NCBI RefSeq assembly: GCF_040779325.2 | Contig: NZ_JBFONT020000001.1 | Span: 682,001-746,000 of the forward strand | DNA: 64,000 nucleotides | Source: Aestuariibius violaceus | GTDB taxonomy: Bacteria > Pseudomonadota > Alphaproteobacteria > Rhodobacterales > Rhodobacteraceae | Direction of reading: 5' to 3' | Position numbers and translations under genes: made by a program | Shown: positions 34,026 to 42,726 of the stretch, piece after piece | Layout of the letters: every line of letters begins with the position of its first letter | How positions within the stretch are numbered: position 1 is the stretch's first letter | The notes under the pieces: model-generated | The model's input: only the letters and a program-made list of their open reading frames with translations | What the model was told of the DNA's origin: nothing | Databases searched by the model: none

Positions 34026-34877
34026 ATGATTCTCCGAACATTCGTCGCGACGCTGTTTTTGATTGCCAGCACGCTGGCTGCGGCGGCGCAGGACTGGACG
34101 CTTGAGCGGGCCGCGGGCGACGTGCGGATTTCGACCGATGGGCGGAGCTGGAGCCAGATCAGCACAGGTGCCGTCCTTGAGAACGGAAGCTGGATCAGGA
34201 CCGGACCGCGAAGCCGGGTCATCCTCGCCCGCGGCGACGAGCGGATCGTCTACCGCGCCGATACATTGGCGGCGATTTCCACGTCGGAGCCGACCGGCCA
34301 AAGGACCCGTGTCACCCAGCAGCGGGGATCCATCTTCCTGTCGGTAGAGACGCGTCGGCGCAAGCACACGAGCGTCGTGACGCCCCATCTGGCTGCGGTG
34401 GTGAAAGGCACGGTCTTCGAGGTTTCGACCGACCGGGCCGCCTCGACAGTGCGTGTCGACAGAGGGCGGGTTGAGGTTCGCGATGAAAGCGGCCGGGCCG
34501 ACGTTCCGGAAGGTCGTCAGGCCGTCTCGTCCGGCAGATCCCTGACCGTCTCTGACGCCCGGGTCACCAGCCAGATCCCTGGCAATCCGAATGCCTTTGG
34601 CCTCGACACTCGTCCCATCGAGGCCGGTAGGCAGGGACCCTCGAACCGGTCCGCTGATGCCTCTGGACAGGGGCAGTCCAACGGGACCGGTGGCGGTAAT
34701 GGGAACGATCGTGCCGGCGGGAGCGGCAACGGCAGCGGGACTGGCGGTGGGAACGGCGGCGGCGGTGATAGCCGGAATGACGGCGGCAGCAGTAACGGCG
34801 GCAGCAGTAACGGTGGCGGCGGGAACGATGGCGGCAGCGGGACTGGCGGTGGGAACGGCGGCGGCAAAGGAAACTGA
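34026..34877 (+). CDS. FecR-domain protein with glycine-rich tail
   Basis: This 283-residue exported protein has a signal peptide (MILRTFVATLFLIASTLAAAAQ) and a FecR-type beta domain of about residues 22 to 165: GDVRISTDGRSWSQISTGAVL, NGSWIRTGPRSRVIL and TPHLAAVVKGTVFEV. From about residue 200 the chain is almost only Gly, Asn, Ser, Asp and Thr in repeats such as GGNGGG and SSNGG. The next gene, a CHASE2 protein, follows after 8 bases. FecR/CHASE2 pairs are known in several bacteria, which suggests that the two proteins meet in the periplasm. Confidence 0.87.
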   Translation: MILRTFVATLFLIASTLAAAAQDWTLERAAGDVRISTDGRSWSQISTGAVLENGSWIRTGPRSRVILARGDERIVYRADTLAAISTSEPTGQRTRVTQQRGSIFLSVETRRRKHTSVVTPHLAAVVKGTVFEVSTDRAASTVRVDRGRVEVRDESGRADVPEGRQAVSSGRSLTVSDARVTSQIPGNPNAFGLDTRPIEAGRQGPSNRSADASGQGQSNGTGGGNGNDRAGGSGNGSGTGGGNGGGGDSRNDGGSSNGGSSNGGGGNDGGSGTGGGNGGGKGN

Positions 34878-34885
34878 GGTCGACA

Positions 34886-37624
34886 ATGTCTGCCCTGCGA
34901 CGCGTCCTGACCGCGATCGTGATCGTGGCGGCGACGTTTGCGGCAGAGCGCTCCGGTCTTCTGTCCGGCTTGAACGCAGGTTTCGAAGACCTGCGTTCGG
35001 CCCATGCGGGGCGCGATGCAAGCGGCCAGTTCGTCTTCGTCGCGATCGATGCGAAGAGCCTTCAGAGCGTCGGGGAATGGCCCTGGTCGCGGCAGGTGCA
35101 CGCAGACATCCTTGATGCGCTGGTGCAAGCCGGGGCCGCCGACGTCTTCTTCGACATCGATTTCGCCTTCCCGTCGGACGCGTCCGGAGATCGCGCCTTT
35201 GCCGCGGCCTTGGACCGCGCGGGCAACGCCTATCTTGCCGTGTTCCAGCAGGCCGAGAGCGCGGCCGGGACAGTACTGCAGACCAACACCCCGCTGGAGC
35301 TGTTTGCCGGGAAAAGCTGGCCGGCATTGGCCAACGTCTTCAGCGACCGGCGGGGCGTCGTGCGCTTTTATCCTTACGGGAAGCTGATCGACGGGCAGGT
35401 CCTGCCCTCTGCGGCTGCCCTGCTGTCCGGCGCGTTCGCCCGGACCACCGAGAGCTTTCGCATCAGCTTTTCGATCCGTCCCGGCACCGTGCCGACCTAT
35501 TCGGCGGGCGATGTGGCCGCTGGACGGGTTCCGGCACAGGCTTTCGACGGGCGCTCTGTCATCGTGGGTGCCTCGGCGATCGAGCTGGGCGATCTCTTTG
35601 CCGTTCCGGTCCACGGTATCCTTCCCGGTGCGCTTGTCCATGTCTTGGCCGCCGAAACGATCTCAACCGGGATCGTGCCGGTCGAAATTCGCCAAACGTG
35701 GATCCTCGCGGCGCTTTTCGCCGTGCTGCTCGCGCTTCAGACACGCGCGCTGCAACGGCCATGGCGGACGATCGGCGGGGCCGGCGCCATTTTGATCACA
35801 AGCGAGGCTGGCGCGTTTGCAGCGTTCCTGCACGGATCGATCATCGTTCCGACCGCCGTTCTCTATCCCGGGCTTGCCGCCTATTGCGGCGGATACTTCA
35901 TTCGGCAACTGACGCTCGACCACTGGATCATCAGGCGCCAGCGGACCGAGGTCGAGAACACGACGAAGCTGCTACGGCAGGTCTTCGAGGACAGCTCTGA
36001 CGCGATCGTCGTCCTGGAGGCGTCTGGCGCGACGCGGATGTGCAGCCGGTCCGCCGCATCCCTTTTCGGTCTTGGCCCCGATGGCACGATAGACCTTCCC
36101 GGCAGGTTGCGCCGCGACGCCCGCGCCGCCATCGATGGCCAGCTGGAACGGTCAGTGCGGTCTTGCGACGCGACCTGCGCCGGCACCCGGCGGCATCTGG
36201 AATATACCGTCACGCCGTCGCAGGCGTTCGAGCTTGACGGAGGGCACGATCGCACGACGCGGATTGCCACGCTGTCTGTGCGCGACGTGACGACGCTGAA
36301 AGAGCAGGAGCGGCGGATCGCCTATCTGTCGAGTTTCGACGACCTGACCGGCGCCCTGACGAGGAACAGCTTTCTGACATCGGTCGAACGGCGCATGCAG
36401 GCCGGGAAGCCGTTCGCGATCTTTGTCTTTGACCTCATCCGGTTCAAAACCATCAACGTGGTGCTCGGGCGCGATGTCGGCGACGATGTTCTGCGCCATG
36501 TCGTGAAACGGATCACCCGGGCGGATCTTGGCGCCGCTGCGATCGCCCGTCTCGGCGGTGACACGTTCGCCTGCTGTTCGGCCGCGCCGGTGGGGGATGA
36601 CGGGGCCGCGGGGCTGGCCCGCCGGTTGGCCGAGACGGTTTCCGCGACCTATGACCTCAAGGATGCGAGTGCCCAGGTCGGCGTACAGATCGGATTTGCG
36701 ATCGCCGTACCGGAGACAGGAGTGACAGCCGCCGAAGCCCTGTCGCAGGCGGAAGAGGCGCTTGACGCGGCACATAGCGCGGGCAGCACTGCGCCTCAGC
36801 CCTACGATCCGGTGCTTTCCAAGCAACAGTTCCGCTCCCGCGAGATCGAGCGTGCGCTGGGCCGCGCCCTGGATCGGGGCGAGTTCCAGATCTGGTACCA
36901 GCCCCAGCACCGGGTCGCCGACGGCAAGCTCATCGGATCGGAAGCGCTGGTCCGCTGGAGCAACGCCTCGCTTGGCCGGGTCGCCCCGAACGAGTTCATC
37001 GCGATCGCGGAATCGACGGGTTTCATCCTGGAACTGGGCCGCTTCGTCCTCGAGCAATCGGTGGAGGATGCGTTGGCCATGCCGCCGGATCTTGGCATCG
37101 CCGTGAACGTCTCGGGCGTGCAATTGATCGCCGGAGACGTGCTTGGGGATGTGAAGCGGGTTCTCGAGACCACGGGGCTGCCGGCCTCCCGGCTGTGCCT
37201 TGAACTGACGGAGTCCGTGCTGCTCGACGGGTCCGGCGGCCTCATTGAAACGATGCAGGATGTTCAGTTCCTGGGGGTGAGCTGGGCGCTTGACGATTTC
37301 GGGACCGGTTATTCGTCGATGGGCTATCTCTCGCAACTGCCGCTTGAGAAGATAAAGCTCGACAAGGCCTTCACGATGTCCCTGGGCGTGGACCGGGCCT
37401 CTCTCCCCATTCTTTCGGCGATGAGCGATCTGTGCAGAGGTCTGGGCATCAAGCTGCTGTGCGAAGGCGTGGAAACCGAGGACCATCTTGCCCATCTGCA
37501 GGCCCATGGCTGCGACGAGGCGCAGGGATACCTCTTCGGACGACCGATGTGCCTGACGGATTTCTTGAGCTACGCCTCGTCGCAGATCCAAGAGAGCGCC
37601 ATTGCCAGGGCGGACTTGCGGTAA
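34886..37624 (+). CDS. CHASE2-PAS-GGDEF-EAL protein with degenerate GGDEF
   Basis: This 912-residue membrane protein has a periplasmic CHASE2 domain (about 25 to 260) and three hydrophobic helices to about 345. A PAS domain (EDSSDAIVVLEASGATRMCS), a GGDEF domain and an EAL domain follow. The cyclase motif reads GGDTF near residue 556, so the glutamate needed for diguanylate synthesis is lost. The phosphodiesterase site looks whole: SEALVRW near 684, NVSGVQL, ELTES, LDDFGTGYSSMGYL, KLDKAF and CEGVETE. It should therefore degrade c-di-GMP in answer to a periplasmic signal, with the FecR protein as likely partner. Confidence 0.9.
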   Translation: MSALRRVLTAIVIVAATFAAERSGLLSGLNAGFEDLRSAHAGRDASGQFVFVAIDAKSLQSVGEWPWSRQVHADILDALVQAGAADVFFDIDFAFPSDASGDRAFAAALDRAGNAYLAVFQQAESAAGTVLQTNTPLELFAGKSWPALANVFSDRRGVVRFYPYGKLIDGQVLPSAAALLSGAFARTTESFRISFSIRPGTVPTYSAGDVAAGRVPAQAFDGRSVIVGASAIELGDLFAVPVHGILPGALVHVLAAETISTGIVPVEIRQTWILAALFAVLLALQTRALQRPWRTIGGAGAILITSEAGAFAAFLHGSIIVPTAVLYPGLAAYCGGYFIRQLTLDHWIIRRQRTEVENTTKLLRQVFEDSSDAIVVLEASGATRMCSRSAASLFGLGPDGTIDLPGRLRRDARAAIDGQLERSVRSCDATCAGTRRHLEYTVTPSQAFELDGGHDRTTRIATLSVRDVTTLKEQERRIAYLSSFDDLTGALTRNSFLTSVERRMQAGKPFAIFVFDLIRFKTINVVLGRDVGDDVLRHVVKRITRADLGAAAIARLGGDTFACCSAAPVGDDGAAGLARRLAETVSATYDLKDASAQVGVQIGFAIAVPETGVTAAEALSQAEEALDAAHSAGSTAPQPYDPVLSKQQFRSREIERALGRALDRGEFQIWYQPQHRVADGKLIGSEALVRWSNASLGRVAPNEFIAIAESTGFILELGRFVLEQSVEDALAMPPDLGIAVNVSGVQLIAGDVLGDVKRVLETTGLPASRLCLELTESVLLDGSGGLIETMQDVQFLGVSWALDDFGTGYSSMGYLSQLPLEKIKLDKAFTMSLGVDRASLPILSAMSDLCRGLGIKLLCEGVETEDHLAHLQAHGCDEAQGYLFGRPMCLTDFLSYASSQIQESAIARADLR

Positions 37625-37792
37625 TTGAGAAGAGCCAGTTCCATGAGGTCTCCGGCTTGTCGTCGTGATGCGGTCGCGCGGCCTGCCAGGGGGCGGTGAC
37701 TGTCGGCGCCCGCCTGCGGAACGACAGCGCACAGGTGCGCTGGTTCCCGCGGCCGATCTGCAAACCGCGCCACCTAGCGCGCCCTGCGCTGC

Positions 37793-38410
37793 TCACGATC
37801 CTGGATCGGATTGGGGATTGGCGGAGCGCGCCCGCAGGTCGGCTGCAAGCTTGACGGTCGCGGCGAGGACGAGGGCGCAGAGGGCGGCTTTGGAGACGGT
37901 CTCCATCGTGCCTTCGATCAGCATCGCGTGGACCACGCTTCCGGTGACCGTCACGATGGCGAGGGTCATGTGAGCGCGGCGCCACGATCGGGGACGCAGG
38001 CGCAGGCGCTTGCGGAAGGCCGCGAGGAGCGCGGCGGCAAAGATCGCCCACATTGCGACAACGCCCCAGACGGAGAACGGGGTGGGTGACCGGAAGAGCA
38101 GGACGTCGACCACGTCGGGCGGGCTGGTGATCCAGAGCGCGCCGACATGGATCACCACCGCGAGGACCAGAAGGATGCCGATGGCGCGGTGAACGCGCCG
38201 GGCGCGAAGGGCGGAAAGGCCGGGCAGGTAGCGGCCCGCCAGCAGGGGCTGGAGGAGCAGAAGCGGCATCGCCACGACGCCGGCGAAGCCGGCCGCGATG
38301 TAGATGGGTTCGCGCCAGGCGAGCAGCGGGCTTGCCACCGCGGCGGCGACCGGGATGGCGATTGCGGCGGCGAGAAGCGTCCAGATCAGAACTGATCCGG
38401 GTCGGGGCAT
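37793..38410 (-). CDS. Ferric reductase-like transmembrane protein
   Basis: This 205-residue inner-membrane protein has about six helices. VHRAIGILLVLAVVIHVGALW and the later RRAHMTLAIVTVTGSVVHAMLIEG carry paired histidines suited to haem b, as in the ferric-reductase-like domain of MsrQ and NOX. No FAD or NAD domain is attached. It follows the intradiol-dioxygenase-like gene after 20 bases on the same strand, so the pair is probably one operon. The substrate is unknown. Confidence 0.8.
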   Translation of the reverse strand: MPRPGSVLIWTLLAAAIAIPVAAAVASPLLAWREPIYIAAGFAGVVAMPLLLLQPLLAGRYLPGLSALRARRVHRAIGILLVLAVVIHVGALWITSPPDVVDVLLFRSPTPFSVWGVVAMWAIFAAALLAAFRKRLRLRPRSWRRAHMTLAIVTVTGSVVHAMLIEGTMETVSKAALCALVLAATVKLAADLRARSANPQSDPGS

Positions 38411-38429
38411 TCTGGTCAAGCCGGTCCGG

Positions 38430-38918
38430 TCAGGCGGGCTGCAGGACGAAATGGGCGCTGAGGCTGGTATCGCTCGCGCTGGGCATGATGGGGCGGAGGA
38501 AGACCGTTTCGAACTCAGGATCGTCATAGGCGAGGTGGCCGTGTGGCTGGCCGAAGGCGGGGACGATTTGCGGCATTTCGAGCCGGAACTCGCCGTTCGC
38601 GTCGGTGAGGGTGGCGCCGTGGCTTTGGGGGTCACGCTCGTGGCCCTCGGTCGTGTGCGCCCAGATCTGGATGCGCTGGCCCTCGAGCGGCGCGCCGTCG
38701 CCGGCGCGGCGGACGGTGCCGGTCATCCAGAAACCGCCGCCACCGATGCGGTCGACGATGGGCGCTCCGGGGCGGTAGTTGTTGGCGCCGCCGCGCATCG
38801 TGGAGGTCGGGGCGAGGCCCTGCGCGCGGGCGGGGACGAGCAGACCGGAGCCTACGGTGGTTAGGGCAGCGCCGGTGGTGGCGATAAGGCTTCGGCGAGT
38901 GAGCTTTGCGGATGTCAT
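38430..38918 (-). CDS. Intradiol dioxygenase-like exported protein
   Basis: This 162-residue protein starts with a leader containing twin arginines (KLTRRSLIATTGAALTTVGS). It then has the beta-sandwich of protocatechuate/catechol dioxygenases: FWMTGTVRRAGDGAPLEGQRIQIWAH, HGATLTDANGEFRLEMP and the histidine pair in PHGHLAYDDPEF. The family binds iron by two tyrosines and two histidines; I can find the histidines but not clear tyrosine ligands, so activity is doubtful. It is the first gene of a pair with the ferric-reductase-like protein. Confidence 0.75.
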   Translation of the reverse strand: MTSAKLTRRSLIATTGAALTTVGSGLLVPARAQGLAPTSTMRGGANNYRPGAPIVDRIGGGGFWMTGTVRRAGDGAPLEGQRIQIWAHTTEGHERDPQSHGATLTDANGEFRLEMPQIVPAFGQPHGHLAYDDPEFETVFLRPIMPSASDTSLSAHFVLQPA

Positions 38919-39120
38919 GAGACCATCTCCTATCGGGCCGGGGGTTGCTCGATCAGTTCAGTGGGACCGAATTCGCTTGCTTGTGCCAACATAACGCTTC
39001 GCCGGGCGATTTGGAGGCGGGGACCGCCGATCGGGCCATAAATCCCCCTCAACCGTTCGTGAGGTGGTGGTGCGTTTGCGTGATTGAGCAAGATCGGCGC
39101 CACGCCTACCCTGCGGTCCA

Positions 39121-39666
39121 TTGGGAAATGTCTTTGCCTGTGTGGAGCGATGGGTGACGATCTTCGGCGAGAGTGGGATTGTCCTTTATACCCGACTGGG
39201 CGGAGCGGTCTTCTGCCGCGAATTGGGGCGGGGTCGGGCGCTGGTCGCGCTTTTCTGCGTGGGGGCGCTGGCGGGGTGTTTTGAAGAGGACGTGCGCCTT
39301 GTCGAGGAGATCGCTGTGGAGGCGGCGGGCTATTCGGTGCCGCGTCCGGACGGGTTCGAGGCGGTTGTGGTCGGCGACGAATTGCAACTGACAGAGGCGG
39401 GCGATCTGCGGGCGCCGCGTGGTATTCGGGTGCGGCCGGTTGAGGCGGGGGCTGTATTGACAGGCGATGTCGAGAGGCGGGGTGATGTGGTTTATCAGGT
39501 GGTTGATACGGGGTCGGGCTCGGGCGGGGTGGTCTGGGATCTGACTGCGGTGAAGCCGCTGGAAGCGATGTCGGTTGAGATCGTTGCGAGCCTTCAGACA
39601 GAGGAGAGACGGCCGAAGTTTGGTTGGGCCTGGCCGGTGATCGAGGGGATTGAAGTGGTGGAGTGA
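39121..39666 (+). CDS. Putative lipoprotein of unknown function
   Basis: The frame codes for up to 181 residues and includes a clear lipobox, ALVALFCVGALAGCFEED, so the mature protein would be lipidated at the cysteine. The rest is beta-rich, with no motif I know. The ATG at 39121 leaves an unusually long leader; a TTG at 39223 would give a normal one. Orientation and codon pattern support a real gene. It stands alone between two minus-strand units. Confidence 0.55.
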   Translation: MGNVFACVERWVTIFGESGIVLYTRLGGAVFCRELGRGRALVALFCVGALAGCFEEDVRLVEEIAVEAAGYSVPRPDGFEAVVVGDELQLTEAGDLRAPRGIRVRPVEAGAVLTGDVERRGDVVYQVVDTGSGSGGVVWDLTAVKPLEAMSVEIVASLQTEERRPKFGWAWPVIEGIEVVE

Positions 39667-39827
39667 GGGTGGTTGGCGGCCCAGGCTCCCTTTCACCAAA
39701 CGCGCCACGCCGACCGGACCAAGCGGCACCGCGACTGCCCAAGCGAGCGCCCGACCGGCCCGGCGGTCTGGCGCTGGTCTGGCTCTGTCGGTGTGAGTAG
39801 CGTCAAGAAAGGGTTCTGATTGTCCGG

Positions 39828-39866
39828 CAAAAAAATCCCCGTCGCCTCACGAGGAGGACGACGGGG
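39828..39866 (-). terminator. Rho-independent terminator of ccrM
   Basis: Read on the minus strand, an 8-bp outer stem (CCCCGTCG with CGACGGGG) encloses a smaller CCTC/GAGG stem and is followed by a run of seven T. It lies 46 bases past the ccrM stop and should end that transcript. Confidence 0.88.
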
Positions 39867-39911
39867 TCAGGTAGTGCGGCCGTTCGGACGGTCGACCGCA
39901 CTGGCGGTAAC

Positions 39912-41018
39912 TCAGTGGGCGCTCATCTCGGCCCGGATCTGTTGGCGCAGAAGGTCTATCGGCACCATCTTCCCGTCCCGCTTGAACGCCCAATAGGTCC
40001 ATCCATTGCAGGACGGCGCCCCCTCGAGGGCGGCGCCGACCTGATGGATGGAGCCCCGCACGTCGTCACCCACCAGCGTTCCATCGGCCCGAACCTTCGC
40101 CTTGTGGCGGCCGTTCAGGCTCCAAAGTTCTTCTCCCGGGCGCAGCATCCCGCGTTCGATCAGCTGGCCGAAGGGCACCCGCGGTTCGGCGCGCTTGGAC
40201 GCGCTGACCTCGAGCGCCTGGCGGTCGAACTTGCGCACCTTCGCGAGCCGCGCCTCGGCCACGTCGCGATAGGCGGCTTCGCGTTCGATGCCGATCCAGT
40301 CGCGCCCCAGCATCTTGGCCACGGCGCCGGTCGTGCCCGTCCCGAAAAACGGGTCTAGCACCACATCCCCCACCGACGTCGTGGCCAAGATCACGCGATG
40401 CAACAAAGCTTCGGGCTTTTGGGTCGGATGCGCCTTGTCGCCGTTTCCGTCCTTCAGCCGTTCATGCCCGGTGCAGATCGGAAGAACCCAGTCGGAGCGC
40501 ATCTGGATGCCTTCGTTCAGCGCCTTCAGCGCCTCGTAATTGAAGGTGTATTTCGCCTCTTCCGAGCGGGAGGCCCAGATCAGCGTTTCATGCGCGTTGG
40601 TGAAGCGCTTGCCGCGGAAGTTGGGCATCGGGTTCGACTTGCGCCAGACCACGTCGTTGAGGATCCAGAAGCCGAGATCCTGCAGCGCGGCGCCCAGGCG
40701 GAAGACGTTGTGGTAGGAGCCGATGACCCAGAGTGCGCCGTCGGGCTTGAGGATGCGGCGCGCCTCGGTCAGCCAGAGGCGGGTGAAGCGGTCGTAGGCC
40801 TCGAAGCTGGCAAACTGGTCCCAGGCATCGTCGACGGCATCGACGCGGGAATTGTCGGGGCGGTGCAGTTCGCCCTTGAGTTGCAGGTTATAGGGCGGAT
40901 CGGCAAAGATCAGATCGACCGACGCGTCAGGCAGCTTTGCCATCTCGGCAATGCAATCACCGGGCAAAATCGTGTTGATGGGAAGGGCCCCTGCCTTCCC
41001 GGAACAGGTCTTGATCAT
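39912..41018 (-). CDS. ccrM: Cell-cycle DNA methyltransferase CcrM (GANTC)
   Basis: This 368-residue beta-class adenine methyltransferase methylates GANTC in alphaproteobacteria. Motif IV FADPPYNLQLKGELHRPDNS comes before motif I DPFFGTGTTGAVAKMLGRDWIGIERE, the beta-class order. The C-terminal 90 residues (FGQLIERGMLRPGEELWSL to the end) are the extra DNA-recognition domain of CcrM. In Caulobacter it is essential and made late in the cell cycle. It is transcribed away from a region with three GANTC sites. Confidence 0.96.
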   Translation of the reverse strand: MIKTCSGKAGALPINTILPGDCIAEMAKLPDASVDLIFADPPYNLQLKGELHRPDNSRVDAVDDAWDQFASFEAYDRFTRLWLTEARRILKPDGALWVIGSYHNVFRLGAALQDLGFWILNDVVWRKSNPMPNFRGKRFTNAHETLIWASRSEEAKYTFNYEALKALNEGIQMRSDWVLPICTGHERLKDGNGDKAHPTQKPEALLHRVILATTSVGDVVLDPFFGTGTTGAVAKMLGRDWIGIEREAAYRDVAEARLAKVRKFDRQALEVSASKRAEPRVPFGQLIERGMLRPGEELWSLNGRHKAKVRADGTLVGDDVRGSIHQVGAALEGAPSCNGWTYWAFKRDGKMVPIDLLRQQIRAEMSAH

Positions 41019-41065
41019 CGTCTGCCTCGCAATCGGCGGGTTGTCCCGCTCGTTGACCAGACCAT

Positions 41066-41104
41066 GAGTCAGAGGCGATTCGCTGTCAAAAACTTTATTG
41101 AATC
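41066..41104 (-). promoter_or_regulatory. ccrM promoter region with three GANTC sites
   Basis: Three GANTC sites lie at 41066-41070, 41077-41081 and 41100-41104. A minus-strand TTGACA at 41084-41089 would serve as -35 box, which places two of the sites between -35 and the start of transcription. In Caulobacter, methylation of such sites lowers ccrM transcription. The -10 box is not clear. Confidence 0.6.
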
Positions 41105-41126
41105 AATGCGTTACGAAATATTCTTG

Positions 41127-41744
41127 TCACAACATGTTGCGGACGGGTGCGAAGGATCGTCTATGGAATGGGGTGATCCCGAGATTTTGAATCGCGTCCC
41201 TGTGTTCTTTCGACCCGTATCCGGCATTCCGCTCCCAGCCGTATCCGGGGCACTGTTGCGCGAGGTCCACCATGAGGCGATCGCGCCACACCTTCGCGAC
41301 GATGGAGGCGGCGGCGATCGAAAGTGAGCGGGCATCGCCTTTGACGATGGTCTCGGCGGCACAGGGCAGATCGGCGGGCAGGCGGTTGCCGTCGATCAGT
41401 AGGTGGTCGGGCGCGCTGGGCAAGGCGGCGATGGCCCGGACCATGGCGAGGTGGGAGGCCTGGAGGATGTTGAGCGCGTCGATCTCCTCCACGCTCGCCT
41501 GTCCGATGCCGACGGCATGGGCGGCCTGGACCGCGTCGCAGAGCGCCTCGCGCCGGCGGGCGGTCAGCGCCTTGCTGTCGTTCAGGCCCTCGGGGATGCA
41601 GGTGGGGTCGAGCACGACGGCTGCCGCGACCACCGGCCCGGCGAGCGGGCCGCGCCCGACTTCGTCGACGCCTGCGATGCACTGCGCGCCGCCAGCGGCG
41701 GCGCGTGTTTCGAAACTGTGATCCGGGCCATCCATGGCGCGCAT
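41127..41744 (-). CDS. rnhB: Ribonuclease HII
   Basis: RNase HII cuts at ribonucleotides built into DNA. The protein of about 205 residues has the catalytic DEVGRGPLAGPVVAAAV, the segment LNDSKALTARRREAL, the third acid in LIDGNRLP and the SIAAASIVAKVWRDRLM helix with PGYGWERNAGY. The ATG at 41744 is given; 41735 is as likely, and neither has a clear ribosome site. It lies upstream of ccrM on the same strand but is separated by the ccrM promoter region. Confidence 0.94.
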   Translation of the reverse strand: MRAMDGPDHSFETRAAAGGAQCIAGVDEVGRGPLAGPVVAAAVVLDPTCIPEGLNDSKALTARRREALCDAVQAAHAVGIGQASVEEIDALNILQASHLAMVRAIAALPSAPDHLLIDGNRLPADLPCAAETIVKGDARSLSIAAASIVAKVWRDRLMVDLAQQCPGYGWERNAGYGSKEHRDAIQNLGITPFHRRSFAPVRNML

Positions 41745-41777
41745 GTGGCGCCAAGGACGGCCCGGATGCAATGGCCT

Positions 41778-42275
41778 CTAGCGGAAGGCGCCGCGATAGC
41801 CCGCCTCGCGCAGGCAGCGGCCGCGATAGGCACGGCGTTCGCCCCGGTGGGTGCGCACGTCGACCCGGCAGCGGCGCGGGAAACGGTCGAGGTCGTAGCC
41901 GTTCCGCCGCAGGCAGCCCGCCATGTAGACGTAGCGATAGTTGCGGTTGTCGAAGACCCGAAGGCATTCCGACGGCAGCACGCGGCCCGGCCGGAGGTGG
42001 TAGTTACGACCTGGCCGCGGACGGTACGTATAGTGGCGATCACCTGCATAGGGGTCGGCGTAGCGCCCGCGGGGCCTGCGATCGTCATCATCATCATCGT
42101 CGTCATCATCCCGCGCGTTGGCGAGCAGCGTGCCGAGCAGCAGGAGCGATACGATCCCTTCGGCCAGCGGGTCGTCGCCCGTCTGGTTGCGCGGGTCGCG
42201 ATAGATCTGCGCGTTCGCTGGCAGGCTGGTCAGCGCCAGTGCAGCGCAGAGAAAGATGGATAAAACTCGTGTCAT
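41778..42275 (-). CDS. Secreted protein with poly-aspartate run, unknown function
   Basis: This 165-residue protein has a signal peptide (MTRVLSIFLCAALALTSLPANA) and a short hydrophobic stretch (GIVSLLLLGTLLA). A run of ten aspartates comes next, followed by an Arg/Tyr-rich tail with four cysteines (SECLRV, AGCLRR, RRCRVD and GRCLRE). The acidic run could bind calcium or another cation. No family is recognised. The tail resembles small basic exported proteins often seen in Rhodobacterales. Confidence 0.7.
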   Translation of the reverse strand: MTRVLSIFLCAALALTSLPANAQIYRDPRNQTGDDPLAEGIVSLLLLGTLLANARDDDDDDDDDDRRPRGRYADPYAGDRHYTYRPRPGRNYHLRPGRVLPSECLRVFDNRNYRYVYMAGCLRRNGYDLDRFPRRCRVDVRTHRGERRAYRGRCLREAGYRGAFR

Positions 42276-42396
42276 CGTCCGAACCTCCGTCACCATTGTT
42301 CGCGGCGTCCCGGGGCGCGGGTGTGCCGCAGAACAAAGGCTGGGACGGGCCGGACCTGACAGGCAATATCATCACAGACGGACGGGATTGTCCTGC

Positions 42397-42415
42397 AATA
42401 ACGCCAGCGGTTATT
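42397..42415. promoter_or_regulatory. Small inverted repeat upstream of the 91-residue protein
   Basis: AATAAC and GTTATT pair around GCCAGCG, 35 bases before the next ATG on the plus strand. It could be an operator; support is only the symmetry and position. Confidence 0.3.
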
Positions 42416-42450
42416 GAATATCCTGATCGAACGCCCCCTTAGTCAGGTCC

Positions 42451-42726
42451 ATGAAAACGCTGATCCTTTCCCTGGCCTTGCTGTTGCCCGCCGCGGCACA
42501 GGCGGCCTGTTATGCCGATTACAAGGCAAAGCGGGACGATCCGCTGCGGCTGCATTACGGTGTGGCGCAGATCAACGAACCCTGCGACAGGGGCAGCGCC
42601 GAACGGCAGTTGCGCGGCCGTCTTGACGCCGCGGGCTGGCAGTTGCTCAATGTGGTGTCGGTGTTCGACGATGGTGGCTTGGGGGAGAGACGGGACAGTG
42701 CGGGCGACTTCTTCCTCCGCTTCTGA
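42451..42726 (+). CDS. Small secreted protein of unknown function
   Basis: This 91-residue protein has a signal peptide (MKTLILSLALLLPAAAQA) followed by ACYADYKAKRDDPLRLHYGV, which gives two cysteines in the mature part. The end VVSVFDDGGLGERRDSAGDFFLRF is conserved in feel with exported alphaproteobacterial proteins, but I cannot name the family. The next gene starts inside its 3' end, so the two are translationally coupled. Confidence 0.72.
   Translation: MKTLILSLALLLPAAAQAACYADYKAKRDDPLRLHYGVAQINEPCDRGSAERQLRGRLDAAGWQLLNVVSVFDDGGLGERRDSAGDFFLRF

Noticed and set aside
34517..35641. Minus-strand frame with long proline runs
   Set aside because: It is the reverse reading of the glycine-rich tail of the FecR protein, so the poly-proline is an artefact.
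36546..36580. Active diguanylate cyclase site
   Set aside because: The motif reads GGDTF, so the catalytic glutamate is missing; only the EAL site seems active.
38930..39742. 270-codon minus-strand frame opposite the lipoprotein gene
   Set aside because: Proline/arginine-rich and without a motif; the plus frame has a clear lipobox.
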